A DNA stretch of 64,000 nucleotides from Bidens hawaiensis (lineage: Eukaryota; Streptophyta; Magnoliopsida; Asterales; Asteraceae): assembly GCA_021521415.1 (NCBI GenBank), contig JAIQDT010000168.1, positions 1,806,501-1,870,500 of the forward strand, given 5' to 3'. Positions 20,174 to 30,762 of the stretch are shown piece after piece. Below the pieces are notes generated by a model. That model saw nothing but the letters and a program-made list of their open reading frames with translations. It was not told where the DNA came from and made no database searches. Every line of letters starts with the position of its first letter. Position 1 is the stretch's first letter. A program made the position numbers and the translations under genes.

Positions 20174-21567
20174 TCTTCAGCTGCAACCTTCGCCATGTGT
20201 GCCTGCTCAAAGAGTTCTCCAGAGAACATGTTCCAGTTGTATTCACCAGCATCAGACATCATAGCATTATTCCCATTGTTATTTCCACTTTGCTGTGTAG
20301 TCCTCCCCTGACTACGTTCTACACGTGCATTAGTGCACTCCTTTGCAAAGTGTCCATTTTGTTGACAATTGTAACACCTCACCCTTGACTTATCAAATCC
20401 TGGCTTTCCACTTACGAACTTTCTGCCAGTCTTCTTCATGAAACGCTTCACTCTTCTGACTATCATCGCCATCTGCCACTGCAGATCCATCTCCTCCAGA
20501 TCATCAGGGTCGATCTGGTCATAGTCTTCTTCCAAAGCAGCAGGGTCCACAATCTTCCCTTGTATGTAGTTCTCGTAAGAAGCAATAAAAGATGCATAGA
20601 GTGCAAACTGCTCTTCAGCAGATTTGACACTCATTGGCATCTTAGTGTAGTTATTGCTTGAAGCACTGGGAGAGAAACTACTCTTGGATGCTTGAGGTTT
20701 CGAAGCACTTGATCCTCCAGCAACAAAGCAAACATCACCGTTCATGTTTACTGACACATTTCCTTCATGAGAAGAGTTAGAACCTGACTCTCCTTTGGAG
20801 TAGTAAGCAGCAGATTCAGACTTCGAACTTGAGCCTGAGTTAACTTTGGCACCATACATACCAGGGTCTTGAACCTGATCCGTTGGTGTCTCTTTACGAA
20901 CCATATTAAGCTCAAAGGTTCTGAGCTTGTTTACTGCTGTCTCCAAGTCATAATTAGGAAAGTCTTTGTCTTCCCTCATTAGAACAGTGTACATTTCCCA
21001 CTTTGATGGGAGAGCATCGAGAAGCTTCTCAACTATTTCCTCCTCTCTGTAAGCAATAGAATAGTTGTTCAGCTCTGTCATTAGATGATAATATCGGGTG
21101 ATAATATCATCGAGCGATTCGTTCTTCAAATACTTGAAGACAGAGAACTGGGTCTTTAACAGCTTAATCTTCGAGGCACGAATACCCACGTTCCCTTCGA
21201 ATCTATTCTCAAGAGCATCCCAAAGCTCTCGTGCAGAAGTGTACTTCCGGAATGTATGGAGAATCTCTTGAGGAAGAGCCATAGTAATTGCAGCATGGGC
21301 CTTGCTCTCGGCCTCATACATCTTCTTCTCTTCTTCCTCCATCTTGCTGTACTTCTTTATCACATCCCGACCTTCGTATTCCATTGTCGGTGGAATATAT
21401 CCATCCTGGATGCACACCCACATCTTTGCATCCTGGTATTTAATATACTGAATGAACCTATCCTTCCACGCTACAAAGTCGGTTCCTTTTATCAACCTTG
21501 GGGCCTTAGTAGCCGACCCCGCTTCAACTTCCATTTTGACTAACTCTGAGATGTTAATTGACGACAT
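20014..21567 (-). CDS. SIRE-1 gag, N-terminal part
   Basis: The ORF starts at the first ATG of the gag frame (21567). Residues about 20-210 form a UBN2-type copia gag/capsid domain (F-V-A-W-K near 30, A-R-E-L-W-D-A-L near 110, L-L-D-A-L-P near 180). A Ser-rich linker leads to a CCHC knuckle starting at Cys398 (C-Y-N-C-Q-Q-N-G-H ... C). It would form the virus-like particle and bind element RNA. The last 40 or so residues after about 20173 are out of frame with the rest of gag, consistent with a frameshift. The upstream leader carries the SIRE-1 motif array. Confidence 0.9.
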   Translation of the reverse strand: MSSINISELVKMEVEAGSATKAPRLIKGTDFVAWKDRFIQYIKYQDAKMWVCIQDGYIPPTMEYEGRDVIKKYSKMEEEEKKMYEAESKAHAAITMALPQEILHTFRKYTSARELWDALENRFEGNVGIRASKIKLLKTQFSVFKYLKNESLDDIITRYYHLMTELNNYSIAYREEEIVEKLLDALPSKWEMYTVLMREDKDFPNYDLETAVNKLRTFELNMVRKETPTDQVQDPGMYGAKVNSGSSSKSESAAYYSKGESGSNSSHEGNVSVNMNGDVCFVAGGSSASKPQASKSSFSPSASSNNYTKMPMSVKSAEEQFALYASFIASYENYIQGKIVDPAALEEDYDQIDPDDLEEMDLQWQMAMIVRRVKRFMKKTGRKFVSGKPGFDKSRVRCYNCQQNGHFAKECTNARVERSQGRTTQQSGNNNGNNAMMSDAGEYNWNMFSGELFEQAHMAKVAAEECMKLLKMKKLSWLMTRTPMYVLNLSVLNVRTCLNSLLQLLISMLSWMPNLKP

Positions 21568-21818
21568 CTTCTCGAAAACACGAAAAACCTGAAAAAAACA
21601 AAAATTCTTCCAAATAGTACTATAGGCGAAGTTAAGGATAACTTCGCTTAAGTGTTAACTTCGCTGGAAAATCCTTAAATTCGCGTGACTTGGCGAAGTT
21701 GAGAATAACTTCGCTTAAGGTAAGCGAACTTAGGAGGTAAGCGAAGTTGAGGATAACTTCGCTTAGGAGAACTTATGAGGTAGGCGAAGTTGTGGATAAC
21801 TTCGCTCAACCTTATATC
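21568..21818 (-). promoter_or_regulatory. SIRE-1 leader, part 1: motif array upstream of gag
   Basis: Between 21620 and 21810 there are nine exact GCGAAGTT/AACTTCGC cores, alternating in orientation as hairpin-like pairs. The leader was split by Copia-A; its other part is 30045-30302. Nothing protein-like is seen. Packaging, dimerisation or binding of an element protein are possible roles. Confidence 0.7.
21814..21818. repeat. Target-site duplication of Copia-A, left
   Basis: ATATC directly before the left LTR; the same five bases follow the right LTR at 30040-30044. Confidence 0.95.
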
Positions 21819-22714
21819 TGTTGGAATTACGTATGCCCGAGACACATACTTATACTAATGTGGCTAACTGTGTTTGATCCAAGTCGGGTCATACCCAATA
21901 ACAAGCTAGACGACACCAAATGTATTCTTTTAGTGATTTGATCATTTAAACGAATACCGAACACTATGTGTTTAGAAAATTGGTTTTCTAAACAAACACA
22001 CTTGAGGATTTAAATAAATTATCTGGATAATTTGTTTATATATATTAATTATTTAATTGGTTAAATAATTACATAAATGTATGTGCATTTTATAAAATGA
22101 GTTTTATAAAATGATTGGAGATATTTTTTTAAATGGTTAAAATAAAACAAAAAAAAAAAAAAAAAAAAAAAGGGGAAACCGGCCACCCCATGTGGGTGGT
22201 GGTTTTGGTTCAACTTTTGTTTGTCCTTTTGTGTTGACATCTTCCATAAAGCTCTCCAATCACAAGACATGCAAATGACACTCCTCTCTCTCCAATTTTG
22301 AATTTCAAGTGTTGAAAGAAAAAATAAAAATCCTCTCTCATTCTCTCTCAAGTTCACGGCCAACCTTGGCATTTTGGGAGAACTTGGTGAGCTTGTTTAA
22401 GTGTTCATAATTCCTATCAATCAAGTTGGTGTTGTTGCAAAAGCTTGGGGTATCACACTCTTGAGGTCTTCTTCCTTGGAGGCTTGCCATTCATCCACCA
22501 TCATCTTCAACATCTTGCTTGTTCTTCTAAAGGTAGAAGAAGGTACACTTACCTTTTGTGAGCATTATGTTCTTGTAATTTTGATCCTTGTTAATTGGGT
22601 TTTAGTTTTAACATAATGGTATGTTCATAACAAGATTTATAATCTAAGCTTCCGTTGCGTTTTCTAGTTAAATATGGTTAACTTGACTTTGATAAACTTG
22701 TATAAAACCCAACA
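21819..22714 (+). repeat. 5' LTR of Copia-A
   Basis: 896 bp, TG...CA ends, followed after one base by the primer site. It contains a poly-A run and shares a block (GATCCAAGTCGGGTCATACC) with the Copia-B LTR at 59210-59229, which marks a conserved promoter or R-region element in this family. Confidence 0.96.
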
Positions 22715-22715
22715 A

Positions 22716-22729
22716 TGGCATCAAGAGCC
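22716..22729 (+). other. Primer-binding site of Copia-A (unusual)
   Basis: TGGCATCAAGAGCC, one base after the LTR. The usual initiator-Met site is TGGTATCAGAGCC, so this has one substitution and one extra A. Copia-B has exactly the same variant at 60028-60041, so it is a family trait and not decay of one copy. Confidence 0.8.
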
Positions 22730-24375
22730 GGTTACAAGGACTTATGCTCCTTGCATGTTCATAGATTTCGGGTTTTTCATGGGTGAAAAAGGGGTCCGAA
22801 ATTTTGGTGGATTTTACCCCTCATGGTTTTGTAAGATCTTGACATGCATGAAAAGATCTTAGGAAACCATTATTAACTTTTGGATGTTGAAATATCAAAA
22901 TTGCAAAATTTTTGGGGAAGGGGGATGGGCCGTAGCCTCTTGGGGGGGGGGGGCCGATTCCTTTTGGTGATTTAGGGCATTGGTTGCTTAGGTTGCATGC
23001 TTAGAACATTTGGTATGTTTGGATGTGTCATAACCGAAACCTAGACCTTGGATGTGTTGATTGTTGTTTGTGTATGTTTGATTATGTTTATTATTCAATA
23101 TGGTTGTAATAATTCATAATCTTAGGCTTGTGTAATTTATTTATTCATAAGTTGGTATGTAATAAATAGATTAGTTGCATTTTCCTTTTTTTAGAAAAAT
23201 ATGTATTAGGATACATTTTGTAAAAAATTGAAGATGCAAGAATTGGTGGATTTGGGCCTTGGACCGAAATTTTGGGCTTGTTGGGCCTTACCGGCCCATC
23301 ATGGGATTCAAGCCCATTAGGCCCATAAATTTCACTCTTGGGCCCAAGAAGACTTTTGGAAGTTTGGAGCCCATTAACAAGCCCAACAAGAACACAACAA
23401 CTTGGAAAGGATACTTGAAGCATTTGGATGCAAGGTCAAGTGGGAGTCAACATTCCATCCTTGTGTCATGTTTTGTCCCTTAGGTGTGACTTATGACCTA
23501 TACTTGTTTCGGCTAACAAGTATGGTCAAACTTAGCGGTTCTCGGTTATGACTATATTTTGCATGTGTTTGCTTGGTTGTTTGTTTTACTTATTGTAATG
23601 TGTGGTTGATAGATATTAGGATATCCAAACCGTCACATAGGAACGACAACAAGCATAAAACGGGTTCTAATATATATTTGGTAATATCGCGTCAATTAGT
23701 TTAATTAAATGGGTTTATTAAAACTAAGCGATTACTCACATATAATAAAATTGGTTTTATTATAACTAGAACCTTGAAAATTGGTTTTCAAAATCGCCAT
23801 ATTTCTAAATGCATGTTAGGATATGGCATAATGTTTTTCAAACTAGAATATTGGAAAACTTAAAAATCCCTTTTTCATAATTACCAAGGAAACAAGTCTA
23901 ACACCATCCTTTTGTATGACACTTAACGTATTAGGGAACTTTAAATGGGATAAAGGTCACCTAACCATTTTGAGCAAACTAATATACTTAGGGTAATATT
24001 AACATATTTGTGGGATAAAGGTCACCTAACCACTTGTATGTTAATCTTACATGTTTATACAAGTAGGACGACTTGAATTGGAAACCATGTGATAAAGGTC
24101 ACCTAAGCATGGGGATCCAATGGTGTTGATGGGATAAACATGCCAACACGAAATAAGGATTTCGAATGGTCCCATACCTCTAGAAGTTGCAAAGGGTTGC
24201 AATTGTCAAGGTTGACTACCTTGTTAAATCAAATAACGGGATAAAGGTCACCTAACCGAAATTTGATTTATCGTTGGATTCTAGAATTTAATTATTATTT
24301 TAAAATTTGGAATAAAAGGGTATTAATAATTAAATTGTTTATAATACTAAAATAGAACTTTGTTAAATTTTGTAG
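22730..24375 (+). promoter_or_regulatory. Copia-A long 5' leader with repeated 20-mer
   Basis: 1.65 kb without a convincing gene. The phrase GGGATAAAGGTCACCTAACC occurs near 23947, 24012 and 24238, with a variant near 24090. The Copia-B leader has counterparts near 61158, 61223 and 61450. About 23245-23385 is rich in TGGGC/GCCCA motifs. A run of twelve G lies near 22944. Such leaders usually hold packaging and translation signals; the role of the repeats is not known. Confidence 0.7.
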
Positions 24376-27300
24376 ATGGCCGCTAACAATGCAAACACCT
24401 CTACCCATAACACCCGTAACCTATCCTTAAGAACCATCCTTGAAAAGGATCGTCTAAACCATAATAACTTTATGGATTGGTATCGCAACTTGAGAATAGT
24501 TCTCAAACAAGAAGAGATATCATATGTCTTAGACGATCCCATTCCCGATGAGCCTAACGTGGAAGATGAGGAGGCGTATAACGATTGGGTCAAGTACACC
24601 AAAGATTCGGTGCAAGCCTCTTGCCTCATGTTAGGGACTATGATTCCCGAAATCCAAAAGGATTTCGAGCATCATGGGGCATACGACATGATAACTCAAT
24701 TGAAGGAAATGTTCCTTCAACAAGCTAGAGCGGAACGTTTCGAAACGGTTCGAGCGTTTCATGCATGTCGTATGGAGGAAACCCAAAGCGTCTCATCTTA
24801 TGTCCTAAAGATGAAAAGCTACATTGAAAAGCTTCGTAGGTTGAATTGTCCCGTCTCAAATGAGTTGGCTACGGATTTGATCCTCAACTCTTTGACCAAA
24901 AGGTTTGAAACCTTTGTCATGAACTATAACATGAACGGGTGGGACAAAAGCATTGGTGAGCTTCACGCAATGCTAAGAACGGCCGAAGCAGGAATGGGTA
25001 AAAGGGTTTTACCAGTTCTAACAATCAATGAAGGAAAAAGGGGACATAACTCCAACCCCAAAGCAAGTGTTGCTAAGGGCAAGGGCCACGTCCAAGGAAA
25101 GGGAAAGAGGAAAGCCATCACGCCCACCAAACCGAAGGAAAAGAAGCAAAAGGTTGCGGCGCAAGATCCATGCTTTGAGTGTGGAGAGATAGGTCATTGG
25201 AAAAGGAATTGTCCGACCTATCTCAATGCGTTAAAAGATAAGAGGGATGCGGGGCATACCTCAGGTATTATCTTTACTATACATATTGAACTAAATGTTA
25301 TTTCTTCAAATACATGGGTACTTGATACCGGATGTGGAACTCACATTTGCAATTTGTTGCAGGGGTTCAAAAGAAGTAAACAACTCAACAAAGGGGACAT
25401 TAGTCTCTTTATGGGCAATGGAGCAAGAGTTGAAGTCCAAGCCCAAGGAGACTACTTGTTAAAGCTTCCAAGTGGTTTGGAAGTAATTTTGAAGAATGTT
25501 TTGTATGCTCCTAAGTTAAGGAGAAACATTATTTCCGTGTCCCTTTTAAAACAATGTGGCTTTGATCTTAAATTTATAAATTGTGATATTCATGTTTTGA
25601 TGAATGGCATGTTTTATTTTAAAGCTATACCCATGAATGGTATATATGAAATAGATCAAAGTGGTCTGTCACATAGTAGTTCAATGTACAATGTCAACAC
25701 CAAGAAACTCAAGAAGGACTTGGGTGATTCCTATCTTTGGCATTGTCGCCTTGGACATATAAGTAAGAATCGCATGCAAACTCTTCGCAAGAGTGGTATT
25801 CTAGAAACAAATGAGTATGATTCATTTGATGTATGTGAATCTTGTTTACAAGGCAAAATGACAAAGCAACCCTTTAATAAAACTTTTGAAAGGTCAAAAG
25901 AATTATTGGGTATCATACATTCGGATGTATGTGGTCCTTTTAGACCAATGACTAGGAATGGTGAAAGATACTTCATTACCTTTATTGACGATTATAGTCG
26001 ATATGGTTATGTGTACTTAATGAAACACAAAGATGAAGCTTTTGAAATGTTCAAAGACTTCAAAACTGAAGTAGAAAGACAACTCAAGACCACAATCAAA
26101 GTACTTCGTAGTGATAGAGGAGGTGAATACCTAAGTGGTGTTTTTCAAGATCATCTTAAGAGTTGTGGAATTATTTCACAACTTACTCCACCTGGAACAC
26201 CACAACATAATGGTGTGTCTGAAAGGAGAAATCGTACCCTATTAGATATGGTTCGATCGATGATGGCTAGAAGCACTTTACCTCTATCATTTTGGGGCTA
26301 TGCTTTACTTTCCGCTGTTCGCATATTGAATATGGCTCCAACCAAGAAAGTGGAGAAGACACCTTTTGAAGTATGGCATGGAAAGGCTCCATCGCTATCA
26401 TTCTTAAGAGTTTGGGGTTGTGAAGCTTATGTAAAGCAATACACCCCAAACAAATTAGAAGTCCGATCCACTAAGTGTATCTTTATAGGTTATCCTAAAG
26501 ATGATTTAGGATATTACTTTTACGATCCTAGTGAGCAAAATGTTATTATTGCTCGAAAGGGTAAGTTCTTGGAAACTAAGTTCCTTGAGGAAGGAACTAA
26601 TAGTAGAACAGTGAAATTTGATGAGGATCAAGAATCACAAGATGATACACAATTGGTTGATACTAGCACTCAACAAGAGGTTGTTGAAAGTGATCAAGTG
26701 GTTGATCAAAACACACAAAACGTTCGCAGATCTGGTAGAATTAGCAATCCACCTGAAAAATATGGATTTTTTGTAGAAGGTTGCTACGTGGTAGATTCGG
26801 ATGAACCGACCACATACCGTGATGCAATGTCCAAGAATGATTGTGACAAATGGCTTGAAGCCATGAACGTTGAGATGCAATCCATGTATGACAACCAAGT
26901 TTGGGAATTGGTTGAACCACCACTCAACTCCAAAGCTGTTGGAAGTAAGTGGGTTTTCAAAAGGAAAACTGATATGCATGGAAACTTGGATACTTATAAA
27001 GCAAGACTTGTAGCTAAGGGTTTCACTCAAACTCAAGGGGTTGAGTATGATGAAACTTTTTCGCCTGTGGCAATGCTTAAGTCTATTAGGATATTATTTG
27101 CCATAGCTGCACATTATGATTATGAAATTTGGCAAATGGATGTCAAGACCGCTTTCCTAAATGGATATCTTGAGGAAGATGTCTATATGGTTCAGCCTGA
27201 AGGTTTTGTCGATCCAAAACATCCTAATAAAGTATGCAAGTTAAAGAAATCAATCTATGGATTGAAACAAGCATCTAGAACTTGGAATCATCGTTTTGAT

Positions 27301-28386
27301 GAAGAAATCAAAAGTTTTGGATTCATCAAGAACGCTGATGAGGCTTGTGTGTATAAGAAAGCTAGTGGGAGTATAATTACCTTCTTAGTATTGTATGTCG
27401 ATGACATTCTACTATTTGGAAATGACATTCCAACCATGGAAAGCGTTAAGGCTTGGCTTGGAAGTAGATTTTCCATCAAGGATCTTGGTGAAGCTGCCTA
27501 TATTTTGGGAATAAAGATCTATAGGGATAGGTCAAGGCGCTTGATAGGTTTGAACCAAAGTACATACATTGATAAGATCTTGAAAAGGTTCAAGATGGAA
27601 AACTCCAAGAAAGGTTTTGTACCTATTCAAAGAGGGACCATATTGAGTTCAGCTCAATGTCCAAGCTCAAAGGGTGAGCAAGAGACGATGAAACAAATCC
27701 CATATGCTTCTGCTATAGGATCCATCATGTATGCGATGATATGTACTAGACCGGATGTGTCATGCGCTTTGAGCATGACAAGCAGATACCAACAGAATCC
27801 AGGAAACAGTCATTGGATGGCTGTTAAGAACATATTGAAATACCTTAGGAGAACTAAGGATATGTTTCTGATATATGGATCTGGTGAGGAGGAACTCGCT
27901 ATAAAAGGTTACACGGATGCGAGCTTCCAAACTGATCGAGATGATTCTCGATCACAGTCTGGGTATGTGTTCACACTTAATGGAGGAGCTGTCTCTTGGA
28001 AGAGCTCAAAACAGGAAGTGGTAGCATTGTCCACTACAGAATCAGAATACATCGCCGCTTCATTGGCAGCTCAGGAAGCTGCATGGTTGAAGAAATTCAT
28101 TACTGATCTAGGGGTGGTCTCTTCCATTCAAGACCCTCTAGAAATCTTTTGTGACAACGAGGGTGCGATTGCTCAAATCAAGGAACCTCGTTCGCACCAA
28201 AAGACAAGGCACATAGAGCGGAGATTCAACTACATAAGGGATGAAGTTGAAAAAGGAAAGATATGTATTCGCAAAGTTGGAACTGATCAAAATCTTGCGG
28301 ATCCATTCACGAAGCTCCTAGAAAGACCGAAACATGAGCGTCATGCGAGTGGCTTAGGACTTCGATATTCTAGTAATTGGATTTGA
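24376..28386 (+). CDS. Copia-A gag-pol polyprotein, intact
   Basis: 1336 residues in one frame, ATG (AGATGG context) to TGA. Order: gag domain (W-Y-R-N-L-R near 35), CCHC knuckle from Cys266, protease D-T-G at 317-319, integrase zinc region from His456, integrase catalytic D517, D580, E616 (35-residue spacing), RT Y-V-D-D at 1007-1010, and RNase H with S-T-T-E-S-E-Y. Length and order are normal for a full plant Copia element. It encodes everything needed for particle formation, cDNA synthesis and integration. No stop or frameshift is present and the LTRs are almost identical, so the copy looks functional. Host silencing state cannot be judged from sequence. Confidence 0.97.
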   Translation: MAANNANTSTHNTRNLSLRTILEKDRLNHNNFMDWYRNLRIVLKQEEISYVLDDPIPDEPNVEDEEAYNDWVKYTKDSVQASCLMLGTMIPEIQKDFEHHGAYDMITQLKEMFLQQARAERFETVRAFHACRMEETQSVSSYVLKMKSYIEKLRRLNCPVSNELATDLILNSLTKRFETFVMNYNMNGWDKSIGELHAMLRTAEAGMGKRVLPVLTINEGKRGHNSNPKASVAKGKGHVQGKGKRKAITPTKPKEKKQKVAAQDPCFECGEIGHWKRNCPTYLNALKDKRDAGHTSGIIFTIHIELNVISSNTWVLDTGCGTHICNLLQGFKRSKQLNKGDISLFMGNGARVEVQAQGDYLLKLPSGLEVILKNVLYAPKLRRNIISVSLLKQCGFDLKFINCDIHVLMNGMFYFKAIPMNGIYEIDQSGLSHSSSMYNVNTKKLKKDLGDSYLWHCRLGHISKNRMQTLRKSGILETNEYDSFDVCESCLQGKMTKQPFNKTFERSKELLGIIHSDVCGPFRPMTRNGERYFITFIDDYSRYGYVYLMKHKDEAFEMFKDFKTEVERQLKTTIKVLRSDRGGEYLSGVFQDHLKSCGIISQLTPPGTPQHNGVSERRNRTLLDMVRSMMARSTLPLSFWGYALLSAVRILNMAPTKKVEKTPFEVWHGKAPSLSFLRVWGCEAYVKQYTPNKLEVRSTKCIFIGYPKDDLGYYFYDPSEQNVIIARKGKFLETKFLEEGTNSRTVKFDEDQESQDDTQLVDTSTQQEVVESDQVVDQNTQNVRRSGRISNPPEKYGFFVEGCYVVDSDEPTTYRDAMSKNDCDKWLEAMNVEMQSMYDNQVWELVEPPLNSKAVGSKWVFKRKTDMHGNLDTYKARLVAKGFTQTQGVEYDETFSPVAMLKSIRILFAIAAHYDYEIWQMDVKTAFLNGYLEEDVYMVQPEGFVDPKHPNKVCKLKKSIYGLKQASRTWNHRFDEEIKSFGFIKNADEACVYKKASGSIITFLVLYVDDILLFGNDIPTMESVKAWLGSRFSIKDLGEAAYILGIKIYRDRSRRLIGLNQSTYIDKILKRFKMENSKKGFVPIQRGTILSSAQCPSSKGEQETMKQIPYASAIGSIMYAMICTRPDVSCALSMTSRYQQNPGNSHWMAVKNILKYLRRTKDMFLIYGSGEEELAIKGYTDASFQTDRDDSRSQSGYVFTLNGGAVSWKSSKQEVVALSTTESEYIAASLAAQEAAWLKKFITDLGVVSSIQDPLEIFCDNEGAIAQIKEPRSHQKTRHIERRFNYIRDEVEKGKICIRKVGTDQNLADPFTKLLERPKHERHASGLGLRYSSNWI

Positions 28387-29152
28387 TCTATTTTGTATTA
28401 AAGTTTAAAAGGCTTTTGTAATTTAACTCTTTTATATGATTATGGAATCTTGAGTTAAATTCTAATTTTGCATGTTTAATCCATGAATAAGTTATCTTAT
28501 TCTAAAAGTCCGTAGTCGATCACATTTGTGGGAACAAATATGAAGCAAGACTATTATGAACTAGGATTGGTGGATATTCATAAGGAATGAATATGGAGCA
28601 TAGGTTTGCTGCCAAAGTTCATAGATATTTGTGGGATACAAATATTGGACTGACCCGCTCTCAATATTACTACATGGAGTCGATTGACTTGATCATTAGT
28701 AATCTTGAGTAAAGGAGAATTTCATATTATCCTTAGACCTGAGATGTATATTGGGTCTTGATTTTCACCGAGTATTACACTTTGACTCTCCCCTTCGCTA
28801 TTCGTAAAAGATGGTACATAAGGATGAGCTCGGGTGGAGTATAAAGTGATAGTGAGAGGCGTATACAGTCAAGACGGAATTTGTTCCTCTTATGTGTTGA
28901 GAGTTTAGATGTCTAAGGCCTGATAAAGTTGAATTGTAAAGAGAATGATCACCTATGTCTCTTAGATCCAACATGACATCTAGTAACAAAGGGATATAAT
29001 GATAGATTCACCTAAATCATATCAAGTAAGAGACTTGAAGGGATGATGTTATTGAATGGCACTTCGTCAAACACATTAGGGGTGGTGAACTGTTGTTAGG
29101 CGGTATTCACCACTTGCATTAATTTTCTATGTATCTCGTGCAAGTGGGAGAT
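28387..29152 (+). other. Copia-A 3' untranslated region and polypurine tract
   Basis: About 770 bp with no ORF of note. It ends in CAAGTGGGAGAT (29141-29152), the polypurine tract directly before the 3' LTR. Confidence 0.8.
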
Positions 29153-30039
29153 TGTTGGAATTACGTATGCCCGAGACACATACTTATACTAATGTGGCTA
29201 ACTGTGTTTGATCCAAGTCGGGTCATACCCAATAACAAGCTAGACGACACCAAATGTATTCTTTTAGTGATTTGATCATTTAAACGAATACCGAACACTA
29301 TGTGTTTAGAAAATTGGTTTTCTAAACAAACACACTTGAGGATTTAAATAAATTATCTGGATAATTTGTTTATATATATTAATTATTTAATTGGTTAAAT
29401 AATTACATAAATGTATGTGCATTTTATAAAATGAGTTTTATAAAATGATTGGAGATATTTTTTTAAATGGTTAAAATAAAACAAAAAAAAAAAAAAGGGG
29501 AAACCGGCCACCCCATGTGGGTGGTGGTTTTGGTTCAACTTTTGTTTGTCCTTTTGTGTTGACATCTTCCATAAAGCTCTCCAATCACAAGACATGCAAA
29601 TGACACTCCTCTCTCTCCAATTTTGAATTTCAAGTGTTGAAAGAAAAAATAAAAATCCTCTCTCATTCTCTCTCAAGTTCACGGCCAACCTTGGCATTTT
29701 GGGAGAACTTGGTGAGCTTGTTTAAGTGTTCATAATTCCTATCAATCAAGTTGGTGTTGTTGCAAAAGCTTGGGGTATCACACTCTTGAGGTCTTCTTCC
29801 TTGGAGGCTTGCCATTCATCCACCATCATCTTCAACATCTTGCTTGTTCTTCTAAAGGTAGAAGAAGGTACACTTACCTTTTGTGAGCATTATGTTCTTG
29901 TAATTTTGATCCTTGTTAATTGGGTTTTAGTTTTAACATAATGGTATGTTCATAACAAGATTTATAATCTAAGCTTCCGTTGCGTTTTCTAGTTAAATAT
30001 GGTTAACTTGACTTTGATAAACTTGTATAAAACCCAACA
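29153..30039 (+). repeat. 3' LTR of Copia-A
   Basis: 887 bp, identical by eye to the 5' LTR except for a shorter poly-A run. Followed by the ATATC TSD. Confidence 0.97.
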
Positions 30040-30044
30040 ATATC
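30040..30044. repeat. Target-site duplication of Copia-A, right
   Basis: ATATC, the partner of 21814-21818. Confidence 0.95.
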
Positions 30045-30288
30045 TTCGCCGAAAACCTACTTCCAGCGACGGCAACTTCGCCTGAAGAACAACAACTTCG
30101 CCCGAAGAACACTGAAAATATTTAGATCTGTTTTCGACGATTTAGCAGTTTCCGGTCGGTGTAACGGCTTGAATATGACTGTATAAGGTGAGTATAACAC
30201 AATATCAACGAAAACGCGTCCCGCGAATAGGTCAAACGAGACGTTTTCTACACCCGCGTGAAATCCCGAACCACACAATCGAGCCAAA
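30045..30288 (-). other. SIRE-1 leader, part 2
   Basis: The sequence between the primer site and the Copia-A insertion. Two AACTTCGC copies and related variants lie at 30045-30115. No gene. Confidence 0.75.
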
Positions 30289-30300
30289 GCTCTGATACCA
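30289..30300 (-). other. Primer-binding site of SIRE-1
   Basis: In minus sense TGGTATCAGAGC, two bases after the 5' LTR; the classic initiator tRNA-Met site. Confidence 0.93.
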
Positions 30301-30302
30301 AT

Positions 30303-30762
30303 TGTAGGTTCCCGGACGGATCTTACACGGGATATCGCTATCTACGCAGGTGCGGAATCCCTGCGTAGGTAGTTACGAGCGTAGAATACGTAGAACAATC
30401 ACACGCGATACAAACGAACACGTTATATATTATCACTTGAAACACGTCTATTACAGACTCTCGACACGTTCACTGAACTCAACAACTGACTCCTCTCTCG
30501 TTACCTAAACACATCGTCGGTTACAGTATATATAGACACGACAACTTCGCCCGATATGTTCAGGCGAAGTTGTCCATAACTTCGCTCGTTCAACAAGTTC
30601 GCCTAGGCGAACTTGTCGACAACTTCGCTTGTTCAACAAGTTCGCCTGAGCGAACTTGTTGACAACTTCGCTTACATACATAAACATAAACTTAAACATA
30701 ATTACATTACAGACTCGATTACAAACGCTAGACTATGAACTACTGACATTTATGTACCAACA
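30303..30762 (-). repeat. 5' LTR of SIRE-1
   Basis: 460 bp, about four substitutions from the 3' LTR. It carries the same motif-rich U3 (about 30535-30680). The right flank (AACATATTCACGC...) does not match the left flank. Confidence 0.95.

Larger units (their letters stand above)
21819..30039 (+). mobile_element. Copia-A: intact young Ty1/Copia element
   Basis: 8.22 kb, flanked by an ATATC TSD. The LTRs are 896 and 887 bp (21819-22714, 29153-30039), starting TGTTGGAATT and ending AACCCAACA. By eye they differ only in the length of one poly-A run near 22147-22172 and 29481-29497. One uninterrupted gag-pol ORF has all catalytic residues. The lineage looks Tork/Angela-like by protein style, with moderate certainty. 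It inserted into the SIRE-1 leader, so it is younger than SIRE-1. It may be able to transpose now. Confidence 0.97.
10110..30762 (-). mobile_element. SIRE-1: Ty1/Copia, SIRE/Maximus-like element
   Basis: It has two 460-bp LTRs (10110-10569 and 30303-30762) with about four differences, and a tRNA-iMet primer site and a polypurine tract in the right places. In minus-strand order it carries gag, pol and a large ORF3. Without the inserted Copia-A and its extra TSD copy it is about 12.4 kb. No 5-bp target-site duplication is found: the left flank ends TTCTA and the right flank starts AACAT. It sits in the SIRE-2 spacer. Gag has a frameshift, the gag-pol join has stops and ORF3 has two stops, so this copy is probably no longer autonomous despite being young. 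Confidence 0.93.

Noticed and set aside
22061..22616. ORFs inside the Copia-A LTRs, repeated at 29395-29941
   Set aside because: They are the same LTR sequence twice, cross a poly-A run and have no coding features.
30289..30300. tRNA gene at the TGGTATCAGAGC sites
   Set aside because: These are primer-binding sites 12-14 nt long; no cloverleaf surrounds them.
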